Below, in pieces: positions 9,842 to 16,328 of a stretch of DNA of 58,928 bases. Origin of the DNA: Bacteroidota bacterium. GTDB lineage: Bacteria > Bacteroidota > Bacteroidia > B-17B0 > Aurantibacillaceae. How positions within the stretch are numbered: position 1 is the stretch's first letter; each line of letters begins with the position of its first letter. The stretch spans positions 1 to 58,928 of the forward strand of contig JACCXH010000061.1 of NCBI GenBank assembly GCA_013697245.1, in the 5' to 3' direction. The notes below the pieces were generated by a model, which was not told where the DNA came from, did not search any database, and was given only the letters and a program-made list of their open reading frames with translations. The position numbers and the translations under genes were made by a program.

Positions 9842-9992
9842 TTTTAAATAATTTTTTGATAAGCCCTATTTTTAAGCCTCTTTTAATCAAAAAATTAGGA
9901 TGGCTACTATAATTATTTACATTCAAAAGCCTATTGATTGATTTTACGGATCTCCCCGAAATGCTTTTCCAATCCTCCTGCGTAATCCCCAT
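9807..9992 (-). CDS. Small basic protein, possible HTH
   Basis: 61 residues, basic. ITQEDWKSISGRSVKSINRL (3-22) could form a helix-turn-helix. The last 12 codons overlap the start of the excisionase-like gene in another frame. No clear ribosome binding site. It may be a real partner of the neighbouring small gene or a chance frame; coding evidence is weak because it is short. Confidence 0.4.
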   Translation of the reverse strand: MGITQEDWKSISGRSVKSINRLLNVNNYSSHPNFLIKRGLKIGLIKKLFKNETGYSTKNTC

Positions 9993-10107
9993 AAAATTCG
10001 GCCTTTACCGGAAAGAAAGATCCTATCCCCTATATCGCCCCCATATCTCCCCGGAATAATACAGTAGTTTTTTCAAGCAAAAATCAATCAGAATTCAAAT
10101 GGCAAAT

Positions 10108-10626
10108 TTATTCCGGCAAAGAAAAGATGTAACCGTTTTGTCCTTTTTGTTTTGTGCCGATAATGCGACCGTATTTAAGCGCCTTAGTTAAGTGAGCAGA
10201 TAAACCTTTTTGATGATCGCCTGTTAATGTGCGAAACATCATATCGTTTTTTAAAAGTATATCTACGATTTCTGATGAACGGAGCGGTCTTCCGGCTGCT
10301 TTTAAAACAAAAACAATCTTATCAATCCAAGTAGCATTAATGTTATAAGTGTTTCCAAGCTTCAAATCAGCAACACGTTTGTATTCTTCAGCAACAACTT
10401 CGTAATGCGCTAATTTTTTAATTAGTTCTTCAATGCGTTTTTTATATTCTTCAATTGTTTCTTTATGGCTTTCACCGGCCTCACGCTTGGATTGATACAA
10501 ATTGGTTAGCTTATCCATCAATTCCTTATCACGTTCCTGTAATTGCATCACTTTATTTATCAATTCGCCTTTACTTGATTGTTCAAGTACCAGTCTTTCT
10601 AAATATTTTATCGCTAAATCCTTCAT
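10108..10626 (-). CDS. Coiled-coil protein with C-terminal winged helix
   Basis: 172 residues in two parts. Residues 1-90 are a highly charged heptad-like helix (ELINKVMQLQERDKELMDKL and onward), probably an oligomerising coiled coil. Residues 97-172 hold a compact domain with AAGRPLRSSEIVDILL, SAHLTKALKYGRII and GQNGYIFSLPE, which reads as a winged-helix DNA-binding fold. The gene is divergent from the recombinase operon, and the four 22-base repeats at 10702-10789 lie 75 bases upstream of its start. It is therefore a candidate binder of those repeats. Family not recognised. No Shine-Dalgarno. Confidence 0.65.
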   Translation of the reverse strand: MKDLAIKYLERLVLEQSSKGELINKVMQLQERDKELMDKLTNLYQSKREAGESHKETIEEYKKRIEELIKKLAHYEVVAEEYKRVADLKLGNTYNINATWIDKIVFVLKAAGRPLRSSEIVDILLKNDMMFRTLTGDHQKGLSAHLTKALKYGRIIGTKQKGQNGYIFSLPE

Positions 10627-10701
10627 TTCGTCATCAAATTACTTTGTTTTTATCTTTAAACTATACAAAACCCGTGTGTTTCCAATCGCTCCGCAATTTT
10701 G

Positions 10702-10789
10702 TCTTATAGAGTTCTTAATATCACATCACACTGTTCTCACATATCTCTTATAATGTTCTTAATATTGTCTTATATAGTTCTTATGGCAA
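10702..10789 (+). repeat. Four tandem 22-base iteron-like repeats
   Basis: Units start at 10702, 10724, 10746 and 10768. Three share TCTTATANNGTTCTTA; the second is degenerate but keeps GTTCT in register. GTTCT occurs at 10711, 10733, 10755 and 10777, exactly 22 bases apart, or about two helical turns. Such spacing places all sites on one face of the DNA and is typical of replication iterons or cooperative operators. Seen directly; the binder is not known. Confidence 0.75.
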
Positions 10790-10954
10790 AGGTAATCATC
10801 CCCAATTAATCCCACAATAGTTTCAATTGATTTTGTATCAATATTTGCTTATTACTGACTTATTTAGTTGATTATCAATATAAATATTTAACTCAGTGAT
10901 TTACCGACTTTTAGCAATTATTTACGAGTATGCTCAAAAACTACTCAATTATTG

Positions 10955-10987
10955 TTTGGAAGTTTAAAAACAATTGTGTTACATTTG
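10955..10987 (+). promoter_or_regulatory. Bacteroidota-type promoter of the recombinase operon
   Basis: A TTTG (-33 element) at 10955-10958 and TACATTTG, matching TAnnTTTG (-7 element), at 10980-10987 are separated by 21 bases. This is the housekeeping promoter form of Bacteroidota, located about 50 bases upstream of the MerR-like gene. Confidence 0.6.
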
Positions 10988-11028
10988 TGTATAATAAAGA
11001 ATAAACAAAAATCAATTATTAATTAAAG

Positions 11029-11034
11029 AGGAGG
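11029..11034 (+). promoter_or_regulatory. Strong ribosome binding site AGGAGG
   Basis: AGGAGG four bases before the ATG at 11039. The next two genes of the operon have the same sequence (12031-12036 and 12232-12237). Chromosomal genes in this window and the island's own helicase operon lack such sites. Confidence 0.8.
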
Positions 11035-11038
11035 AAGC

Positions 11039-12031
11039 ATGATTTCAGTAAAATTAGAAGAGTTTATAGATACCAAGAGCCTTGATAAATTGGCGGAGTT
11101 GTATGAATTACTTAACGAAGAAAAATTAAGTGCAAAAGATACCGGAGTAAATTATAGAGTTATAAGCCATTGGGATGATAAAGGCATTATTCGGTTTTCA
11201 AGAGAAAACAAAGAAGCAAATCGCAAATTTAGCTTCGTTGATTTTATGTGGATAAAAGTAGTGAATGAGTTACGCTCTTTCGGTATTCAAATACCAATGA
11301 TAAAAAAAATAGCCGATGATATTTACGAGCCTCTACCCATGAAAGAAATGATAATGCATTTTGCAGACTGCATGGATGAAGTAGTAAAAGATTATGAAGC
11401 AGATGGCAAAGAAGAATTTTTAAATTTTTTTAAATCGGGAGAATATAAAACAGCAGATTACGATTCGCTACCCTTTAGCTTTAGTTATTTGCACATATTA
11501 ATTACGGAGGCTATTGCGACACGCAAATCGGTTTCCTTAATTGTGTTTAATGATGGCGAGTGGTTTCCTTTTATAAAAGAGAACGAACACTTGTATCCTA
11601 AAGAGCTACTTTATAAAAAAGAATTTAGTTCGCAAGTAAGAGTAAATATTACCGAATTGATTTTCAAATTCATTGTTGAAGATTATTTAATTGAATACCT
11701 CGATGGCTTGCACCTATTTACTCCGCAAGAAAGAAAATTACTATACTATATAAAGGAAGGGGATTACAAAAAAGTGTTTGTGATTTTTAAATCTAAAAAA
11801 CAAGAGCCACTTGAAATAGTTAAAAGTAAAACAGCACAGGAAGAGCTTATTCGCATACTACGAGAAAAAGAATATCGAGAATTTATTTTAATAGATAAGA
11901 AAAACAATGAGTTTAGGAAACGGGATACCGATAAGGAAGAACCAAAACCTTTAAAAGAAAGAAAAATTCTTGTTAAGAATGATGACCCAAATTCCAAGAG
12001 AAAATTTAAAGTAATAACCGTTAAGGAATAA
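11039..12031 (+). CDS. MerR-like DNA-binding regulator of the recombinase operon
   Basis: 330 residues. Residues 30-105 form a MerR-type helix-turn-helix: GVNYRVISHWDDKGIIRFS, then RKFSFVDFMWIKVVNELRSF and IPMIKKI. The rest has no family I recognise; it is mixed alpha/beta and ends in a Lys/Arg-rich tail (about 285-330) suited to DNA binding. It is the first gene of the operon with the 80-residue protein and the serine recombinase, so it probably controls integration or excision, possibly by binding the 22-base repeats upstream. Start chosen from the AGGAGG site. Confidence 0.75.
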   Translation: MISVKLEEFIDTKSLDKLAELYELLNEEKLSAKDTGVNYRVISHWDDKGIIRFSRENKEANRKFSFVDFMWIKVVNELRSFGIQIPMIKKIADDIYEPLPMKEMIMHFADCMDEVVKDYEADGKEEFLNFFKSGEYKTADYDSLPFSFSYLHILITEAIATRKSVSLIVFNDGEWFPFIKENEHLYPKELLYKKEFSSQVRVNITELIFKFIVEDYLIEYLDGLHLFTPQERKLLYYIKEGDYKKVFVIFKSKKQEPLEIVKSKTAQEELIRILREKEYREFILIDKKNNEFRKRDTDKEEPKPLKERKILVKNDDPNSKRKFKVITVKE

Positions 12032-12040
12032 GGAGGTTAT

Positions 12041-12283
12041 ATGGCGGAGAAGAAGGAACACAAGCGATTGACTATTGCCGAACTTAGGAACTGTAAAGGC
12101 TTTGAAAATTATTCGGATGAACAGGCGGAAGCAACGATTAAGTCATTAGAGAAATTATCAATACTATTTTATGGCTTATACATGAAGCAAAAACAACAAA
12201 AATTATCATTGATAAAAAAAGAAAATAAAAAAGGAGGTACAGATGAAAGAGAAACCAAAAGTGGAAAACGAGATGCTGCTTAA
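12041..12283 (+). CDS. Small conserved-type protein preceding the serine recombinase
   Basis: 80 residues, charged, soluble. LTIAELRNCKGFENYSDEQA followed by a predicted amphipathic helix is the kind of small protein often found directly before serine recombinases in Bacteroidota elements. AGGAGG lies four bases before its ATG. The last 41 bases overlap the recombinase start in another frame, pointing to translational coupling. A role in recombination directionality is possible but not shown. Confidence 0.65.
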   Translation: MAEKKEHKRLTIAELRNCKGFENYSDEQAEATIKSLEKLSILFYGLYMKQKQQKLSLIKKENKKGGTDERETKSGKRDAA

Positions 12284-13964
12284 AAAATTTGCTAAAGGCA
12301 AAGGAAAAGAAGAGCTGGAAATCGGTATTCAAAATTGCGTTATCTATACAAGGGTAAGTTCAAAAGAGCAAATGGATACCAACCAAAGTTTAGAGTGGCA
12401 GAAAAAATATTGCGTTGAATACGCTATTAAAAATCAATTAAACATTAAAGGTTATTTTGGTGGGACTTATGAAAGTGCAAAGAGTGATGAACGAAAAGAA
12501 TTTACTCGGATGCTTAAGTTCGTTAAACTAAGCAGAGAAAAAATATCGTTCATTTTAGTATATAGCCTTGACCGTTTTAGTAGAACTGGAGATAGCGCTA
12601 TTTTTATTTCGAGCGAGCTAAAGAAAACAGGCGTAAATATTATGGCTGTTACGCAACCAATAGACACTAATTCTCACGCAGGAGCATTACAACAAAACAT
12701 TCAATTCATCTTTAGTAAATACGACAACGACTTACGAAGGCAGAAAACAATTGATGGTATGCGTGAAAAATTATTGCGTGGCGAATGGATTGGAAATGCA
12801 CCAACTGGTTATTCATTTGTAAAAGGGACAGCAACTCAAACAATAATCATCAATGAAAAAGGCGAAGCCATGAAGCAAGCCTTTATATGGCGAGCTAACG
12901 GATTGACTTATGAGCAAATTATAGAAAAGCTAAAACCTCTTGGCGTTATTATGCCGAAGCAAACATTAACAGGTATTTTCTCCAATCCTTTTTACTGCGG
13001 ATTTATGTCGCATAATTTATTGAGTGGCGAAGTAATAAAAGGAAAACATCCGGCATTAATTGACGAGGATTTATTTTTACGAGCCAACGCACTAAAGAAA
13101 ACGGATGGCTTCAAAGTCAACAAGGCAAATGATAACCTGCCATTAAAGGTCTTTGTTAAAGATGCTGAAACAGGCATCCCTTTTACAGGCTATATCGTAA
13201 AAAAGAAAAAGCTTTATTATTATAAGGTAAATAAGATTGGCATTAAGATTAACCGAAGTGCCAATATGATGCACGAAAAGTTTAGAGAGTTTTTGGGCGA
13301 TTATACGATAAATTCCGCCCACGTTGAGCCTTTACAGATACAATTGCGCTATACGTGGGATAACCTAACAGAAAGCAACACAGGCGAGAAAAAAGCCCTT
13401 TCCTTGAAATTAAATGAGGTTGAAGAAGAGTACTATAATTTAAGGAAACGCCATGCCATTGGTAAGGTAACTATGGATATTTATGAGGAGTTTTCGGAGG
13501 AAATGAAGGTTCGAAAAAAGAAGCTTTTAGAGGAATTTGAAAAGCTCGACCAAAAATTATCGAACCCAAAAGAACTGATACATTTTACAACAAAATTAAC
13601 CGCCAATCTCGCTCCTGTTTGGGATTCTGGCGATTATTACGAAAAGCAAATTTTTCAAAATACCATATTTCCTGCCGGTTTGGGTTATGATTCAAAAAAG
13701 GAGCATTATCGAACCACAGAAATAAATGAAGTGATTGGCTATGTTGCCCGATTATCAAGGAGCTTAGAAGAAATAAAAAAACCGGACTTCTCTAAATTTG
13801 AAGAGAAGTCCGGCTTAGTACCCAGGAGGAGACTCGAACTCCCACACCTTGCGGCATACGCACCTCAAGCGTACTTGTATACCATTCCAACACCTGGGCG
13901 GATATACTTCACGTTAACAAACGTAACAAACACTAGAGTTTATAGCTACAATAGCTATATTTAA
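12243..13964 (+). CDS. Large serine recombinase (integrase) of the island
   Basis: 573 residues. The resolvase domain (about 30-180) has VIYTRVSSKEQ with the nucleophilic serine and VYSLDRFSRTG with the catalytic arginines. The recombinase domain follows (NAPTGYSFVKG, GIFSNPFYCGFM; about 195-295). The usual zinc-ribbon region (about 299-350: GIPFTGYIVKKKKLYYYKVN, then NRSANMMHEKF) has lost all its cysteines. A coiled-coil stretch follows (about 380-440). Codons from about 514 lie on the tRNA terminator hairpin and then antisense to tRNA-Leu, so the last 60 or so residues are probably supplied by the target site. Start set by AAGGAGG before the ATG. It should integrate and excise the island. 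Confidence 0.88.
   Translation: MKEKPKVENEMLLKKFAKGKGKEELEIGIQNCVIYTRVSSKEQMDTNQSLEWQKKYCVEYAIKNQLNIKGYFGGTYESAKSDERKEFTRMLKFVKLSREKISFILVYSLDRFSRTGDSAIFISSELKKTGVNIMAVTQPIDTNSHAGALQQNIQFIFSKYDNDLRRQKTIDGMREKLLRGEWIGNAPTGYSFVKGTATQTIIINEKGEAMKQAFIWRANGLTYEQIIEKLKPLGVIMPKQTLTGIFSNPFYCGFMSHNLLSGEVIKGKHPALIDEDLFLRANALKKTDGFKVNKANDNLPLKVFVKDAETGIPFTGYIVKKKKLYYYKVNKIGIKINRSANMMHEKFREFLGDYTINSAHVEPLQIQLRYTWDNLTESNTGEKKALSLKLNEVEEEYYNLRKRHAIGKVTMDIYEEFSEEMKVRKKKLLEEFEKLDQKLSNPKELIHFTTKLTANLAPVWDSGDYYEKQIFQNTIFPAGLGYDSKKEHYRTTEINEVIGYVARLSRSLEEIKKPDFSKFEEKSGLVPRRRLELPHLAAYAPQAYLYTIPTPGRIYFTLTNVTNTRVYSYNSYI
13775..13813 (-). terminator. Rho-independent terminator of tRNA-Leu
   Basis: On the minus strand CCGGACTTCTC (13803-13813 complement) pairs with GAGAAGTCCGG over 11 perfect bases with a 10-base loop, followed by seven T. 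It begins five bases after the tRNA 3' end. The same bases encode recombinase residues such as KKPDFSKFEEKSG on the plus strand. Confidence 0.8.
13819..13899 (-). tRNA. tRNA-Leu (anticodon GAG)
   Basis: An 81-base class II tRNA. The acceptor stem is GCCCAGG with CCTGGGT and discriminator A. The D stem is TTG/CAA, the anticodon stem TACGC/GCGTA encloses the loop TTGAGGT (anticodon GAG, reading CUC), the long variable arm is TGCCGCAAGGTGT, and the T arm is GGGAG-TTCGAGT-CTCCT. CCA is not encoded. It marks the boundary between island and conserved chromosome. Confidence 0.93.
13941..13959. repeat. Perfect 8-base inverted repeat upstream of tRNA-Leu
   Basis: TATAGCTA and TAGCTATA separated by CAA, about 40 bases upstream of the tRNA on its own strand. 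Could be a regulatory site or chance in AT-rich DNA. Confidence 0.4.
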
Positions 13965-13992
13965 GGACAAAATTATAAAAATGTGCCGTCTT

Positions 13993-14026
13993 TTTGCGGT
14001 TTTTAAACAATTTATTTATATATTTG
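13993..14026 (+). promoter_or_regulatory. Promoter of rplS
   Basis: TTTG at 13993-13996 and TATATTTG (TAnnTTTG) at 14019-14026 with a 22-base spacer, about 70 bases upstream of the L19 start. Matches the Bacteroidota consensus. Confidence 0.5.
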
Positions 14027-14098
14027 CGTCCCTATTTCAAAGCCGCTGTTTACACTAGGTAAAGTATGCTGGAAATAATAACTTAACTATTTTACAAA

Positions 14099-14467
14099 AT
14101 GAGCCTTTTATTAGACTACGTAAAAAAAACATTAACCAACGAAGTTAAACATCCAAACTTCAAAGCCGGCGATACTATTACTGTATCTTATAAAATTAAA
14201 GAGGGCGAAAAAGAACGTATCCAGCAATTTAACGGTGTTGTAATTCAACGCAAGAACGAAGCAGCAACCGCATCTTTTACAGTTCGTAAGATCAGTAACG
14301 GAGTTGGTGTAGAACGTATCTTTCCAATCGCATCTCCTTTTATTGATAAGATCGAAGTAAACAAAGTAGGTATCGTTCGTCGTGCTAAATTATTTTACAT
14401 TCGCGATCTTACAGGTAAAGCAGCGCGTATCCGCGAAAAGATCCAAAACAAAACCGTTAAAGCTTAA
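14099..14467 (+). CDS. rplS: 50S ribosomal protein L19
   Basis: 122 residues, full length for the family. Recognised by [52 protein letters not shown] and a basic C-terminal tail [20 protein letters not shown]19 sits at the 30S-50S interface. It stands alone here instead of with trmD, rimM and rpsP, and has its own promoter and terminator. There is no Shine-Dalgarno, as usual in Bacteroidota. Confidence 0.98.
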   Translation: MSLLLDYVKKTLTNEVKHPNFKAGDTITVSYKIKEGEKERIQQFNGVVIQRKNEAATASFTVRKISNGVGVERIFPIASPFIDKIEVNKVGIVRRAKLFYIRDLTGKAARIREKIQNKTVKA

Positions 14468-14491
14468 GCTTTTATTTTTAAATATTTACCA

Positions 14492-14526
14492 AAGCCGTAT
14501 CAGTTCAAACGATACGGCTTTTTTTA
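14492..14526 (+). terminator. Terminator after rplS
   Basis: AAGCCGTATC (14492-14501) pairs with GATACGGCTT (14511-14520), nine-base loop, followed by T run. Perfect stem of 10. Confidence 0.88.
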
Positions 14527-14580
14527 TGTCTTATGTTTTTAACACATAGAAGAACCAACTAATAATAATTGAACTTTTTT

Positions 14581-14624
14581 TAATGACTTAAAGAACATAG
14601 GTTTCTATGTTCTTTAAGTCATTA
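14581..14624. repeat. Perfect 20-base inverted repeat with 4-base loop
   Basis: TAATGACTTAAAGAACATAG (14581-14600), loop GTTT, then its exact complement (14605-14624). It lies between the rplS terminator and the first POT gene. No T run follows directly, so it is not a normal intrinsic terminator. Perfect pairing over 20 bases suggests a recent or maintained palindrome. Confidence 0.85.
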
Positions 14625-14692
14625 ATCACCCTAAAAGGGGTTGCTTAAGTTAAATTAATATTCTATTTTTAGCCTCTAACTAACAAAAAAAT

Positions 14693-16225
14693 ATGGAACA
14701 GGTTACACAACAAAAAGGACACCCGAAGGGGCTTTACGTTTTATTTGCTACTGAATTTTGGGAAAGATTCAGTTACTATGGAATGCGGGCTATTTTTGTT
14801 TTATACATGACTAAAACATTATTACTTGAAAAATCATTAGCAAGTAATATTTATGGAAGTTACACAGGACTAGTTTACTTAACACCATTAATTGGGGGAT
14901 ATGTAGCAGATAGGTATTGGGGTAACCGCAAATCAATTTTTGTTGGTGGGGTCTTAATGGCGTTGGGCCAATTTTTGATGTTTTTTTCTGCAACATTAGC
15001 TAGTGGCACTGATAAAGGTTTTGCTATAACACTGATGTGGTCTGGACTTGGATTCTTAATATTTGGTAATGGTTTTTTTAAGCCAAACATTTCTACAATG
15101 GTGGGTCAATTATACGAAACAAATGACAGTAGAAAAGATGCCGCATACACGATCTTTTACATGGGAATTAATGCCGGTGCTTTTATTGCCCCTTTAATTT
15201 GTGGATACCTCGGCGAAAATGTTGATTTTAAATGGGGCTTTTTAGCAGCAGGATTTGGAATGATCGTCAGCCTTATAATTTTTTACTTCACTAAAGATAA
15301 ATATGTGATTGCACCCGATGGAACACAATTAGGTGTTGGACCAAATAAAGCGGCAGACACAAATGCCGGAGCGGTAAAAGAAGCTGCCTTTAGTCCATTA
15401 CAATTGCTTATTCTTATTGGCGGTATCATTTCTGCATTTAGCATTATTCATTTTGCTTTTGGAGTAGATGTTTGGGGTTCATTGATATATGGGATGACAC
15501 TTGTTGGTCCATTCGTTATTATTACCGATAAATCGCTTAGTAAAATAGAAAAGGACCGATTATGGGTTATCATCCTGATCATGATATTTGTTATTTTCTT
15601 TTGGATGTGTTTTGAACAAGCAGGAGCTTCATTAACTTTCTTTGCCGAAGAACAAACAAACAGAAATATTTTTGGGTGGATAATGCCAGCAAGTTATTTT
15701 CAAAGTTTTAATGCCGGATTCATTATTATTCTGGCACCAATTATCAGTGCGATGTGGTTACGCTTTTCTAAAAAAGGAATTAATCCCGCCGCACCATATA
15801 AGCAGTCGTTAGGACTTGCATTTCTGGCAGTAGGTTTTTTATTAATTGCTTTTGGTTCTAAAGTAATTCCGGTATCTGGCGCAAGTATTTTCTTTTTAAC
15901 AGGTTTATATTTCCTTCATACGATTGGTGAATTGTTTCTAAGTCCAATTGGATTGAGTATGGTTAATAAATTAACTCCTGCGCGGTTTACGTCTTTAATG
16001 ATGGGTATTTGGTTCTTAGCTATTGCAACGGGTAATAAACTGGCAGGGACAATGAGCTCATTATATCCGGATGCAAAAGCTGCAACCCATCCGAGTATTT
16101 TAGGCTTCGAGATCAACGATCTATTCTCGTATTTTATTTTATTTGTTGTTTTCTCAGGAATTGCTTCTGTGTTATTATTTTTACTTTGTAAAAAATTAGA
16201 GAAGTTGATGCATGGCGTTAAGTAA
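14693..16225 (+). CDS. POT family proton-coupled di/tripeptide transporter
   Basis: 510 residues, about 14 membrane segments. The POT signature EFWERFSYYG is at 21-30, the PTR2 motif GNGFFKPNIST near 125-135 and FFWMCFEQAGASL near 300. The two ExxER acidic residues coupling proton and peptide are present. An inner-membrane symporter importing short peptides. A second POT gene follows about 100 bases downstream after a terminator, so the two are paralogues transcribed separately or with partial read-through. Confidence 0.94.
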   Translation: MEQVTQQKGHPKGLYVLFATEFWERFSYYGMRAIFVLYMTKTLLLEKSLASNIYGSYTGLVYLTPLIGGYVADRYWGNRKSIFVGGVLMALGQFLMFFSATLASGTDKGFAITLMWSGLGFLIFGNGFFKPNISTMVGQLYETNDSRKDAAYTIFYMGINAGAFIAPLICGYLGENVDFKWGFLAAGFGMIVSLIIFYFTKDKYVIAPDGTQLGVGPNKAADTNAGAVKEAAFSPLQLLILIGGIISAFSIIHFAFGVDVWGSLIYGMTLVGPFVIITDKSLSKIEKDRLWVIILIMIFVIFFWMCFEQAGASLTFFAEEQTNRNIFGWIMPASYFQSFNAGFIIILAPIISAMWLRFSKKGINPAAPYKQSLGLAFLAVGFLLIAFGSKVIPVSGASIFFLTGLYFLHTIGELFLSPIGLSMVNKLTPARFTSLMMGIWFLAIATGNKLAGTMSSLYPDAKAATHPSILGFEINDLFSYFILFVVFSGIASVLLFLLCKKLEKLMHGVK

Positions 16226-16241
16226 TTAAATTAATTAGTTT

Positions 16242-16283
16242 ACACCTGTCAGGTTTTTAAAACATGACAGGTGTTTGTTTTTT
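16242..16283 (+). terminator. Terminator between the two POT genes
   Basis: ACACCTGTCA (16242-16251) pairs with TGACAGGTGT (16265-16274), followed by TTGTTTTTTT. Confidence 0.85.
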
Positions 16284-16328
16284 AATTTTGGTCTAAAACA
16301 AATCTCCTGAATCTACTCAACTAATTAA

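Larger units (their letters stand above)
10627..11038. other. Intergenic control region of the island
   Basis: A very AT-rich 412-base gap between the divergent winged-helix gene and the MerR-like regulator. It holds four tandem 22-base repeats near its left end, a long AT-rich stretch (10800-10950) with nothing I recognise, and a good Bacteroidota-type promoter with a strong Shine-Dalgarno for the recombinase operon at its right end. Confidence 0.7.
1..13818. mobile_element. Genomic island (right end) at tRNA-Leu, defence operon plus serine recombinase
   Basis: The stretch from the left edge to the 3' end of tRNA-Leu has the make-up of an integrated element. It has a helicase-methylase operon, a TcmP/DUF5131 pair, small HTH proteins, a MerR-like regulator and, last before the tRNA, a large serine recombinase. 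Ordinary housekeeping genes begin directly on the other side of the tRNA (rplS). The recombinase reading frame continues into the tRNA antisense strand, which suggests the junction lies in or beside the tRNA. The left end and a second attachment copy are outside the window, so the element's size is unknown. Inference from gene content and tRNA position; no second att copy was seen. Confidence 0.7.

Noticed and set aside
10455-10753. Two plus-strand frames of 83-84 residues
   Set aside because: Antisense to the coiled-coil protein and the repeat region; no family or start signal.
10702-10789. CRISPR array
   Set aside because: Units are directly tandem at 22 bases without unique spacers, and there are no cas genes.
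1-13818. Second copy of the tRNA-Leu 3' end (left attachment site)
   Set aside because: Not seen in this stretch; it must lie beyond the left edge if it exists.
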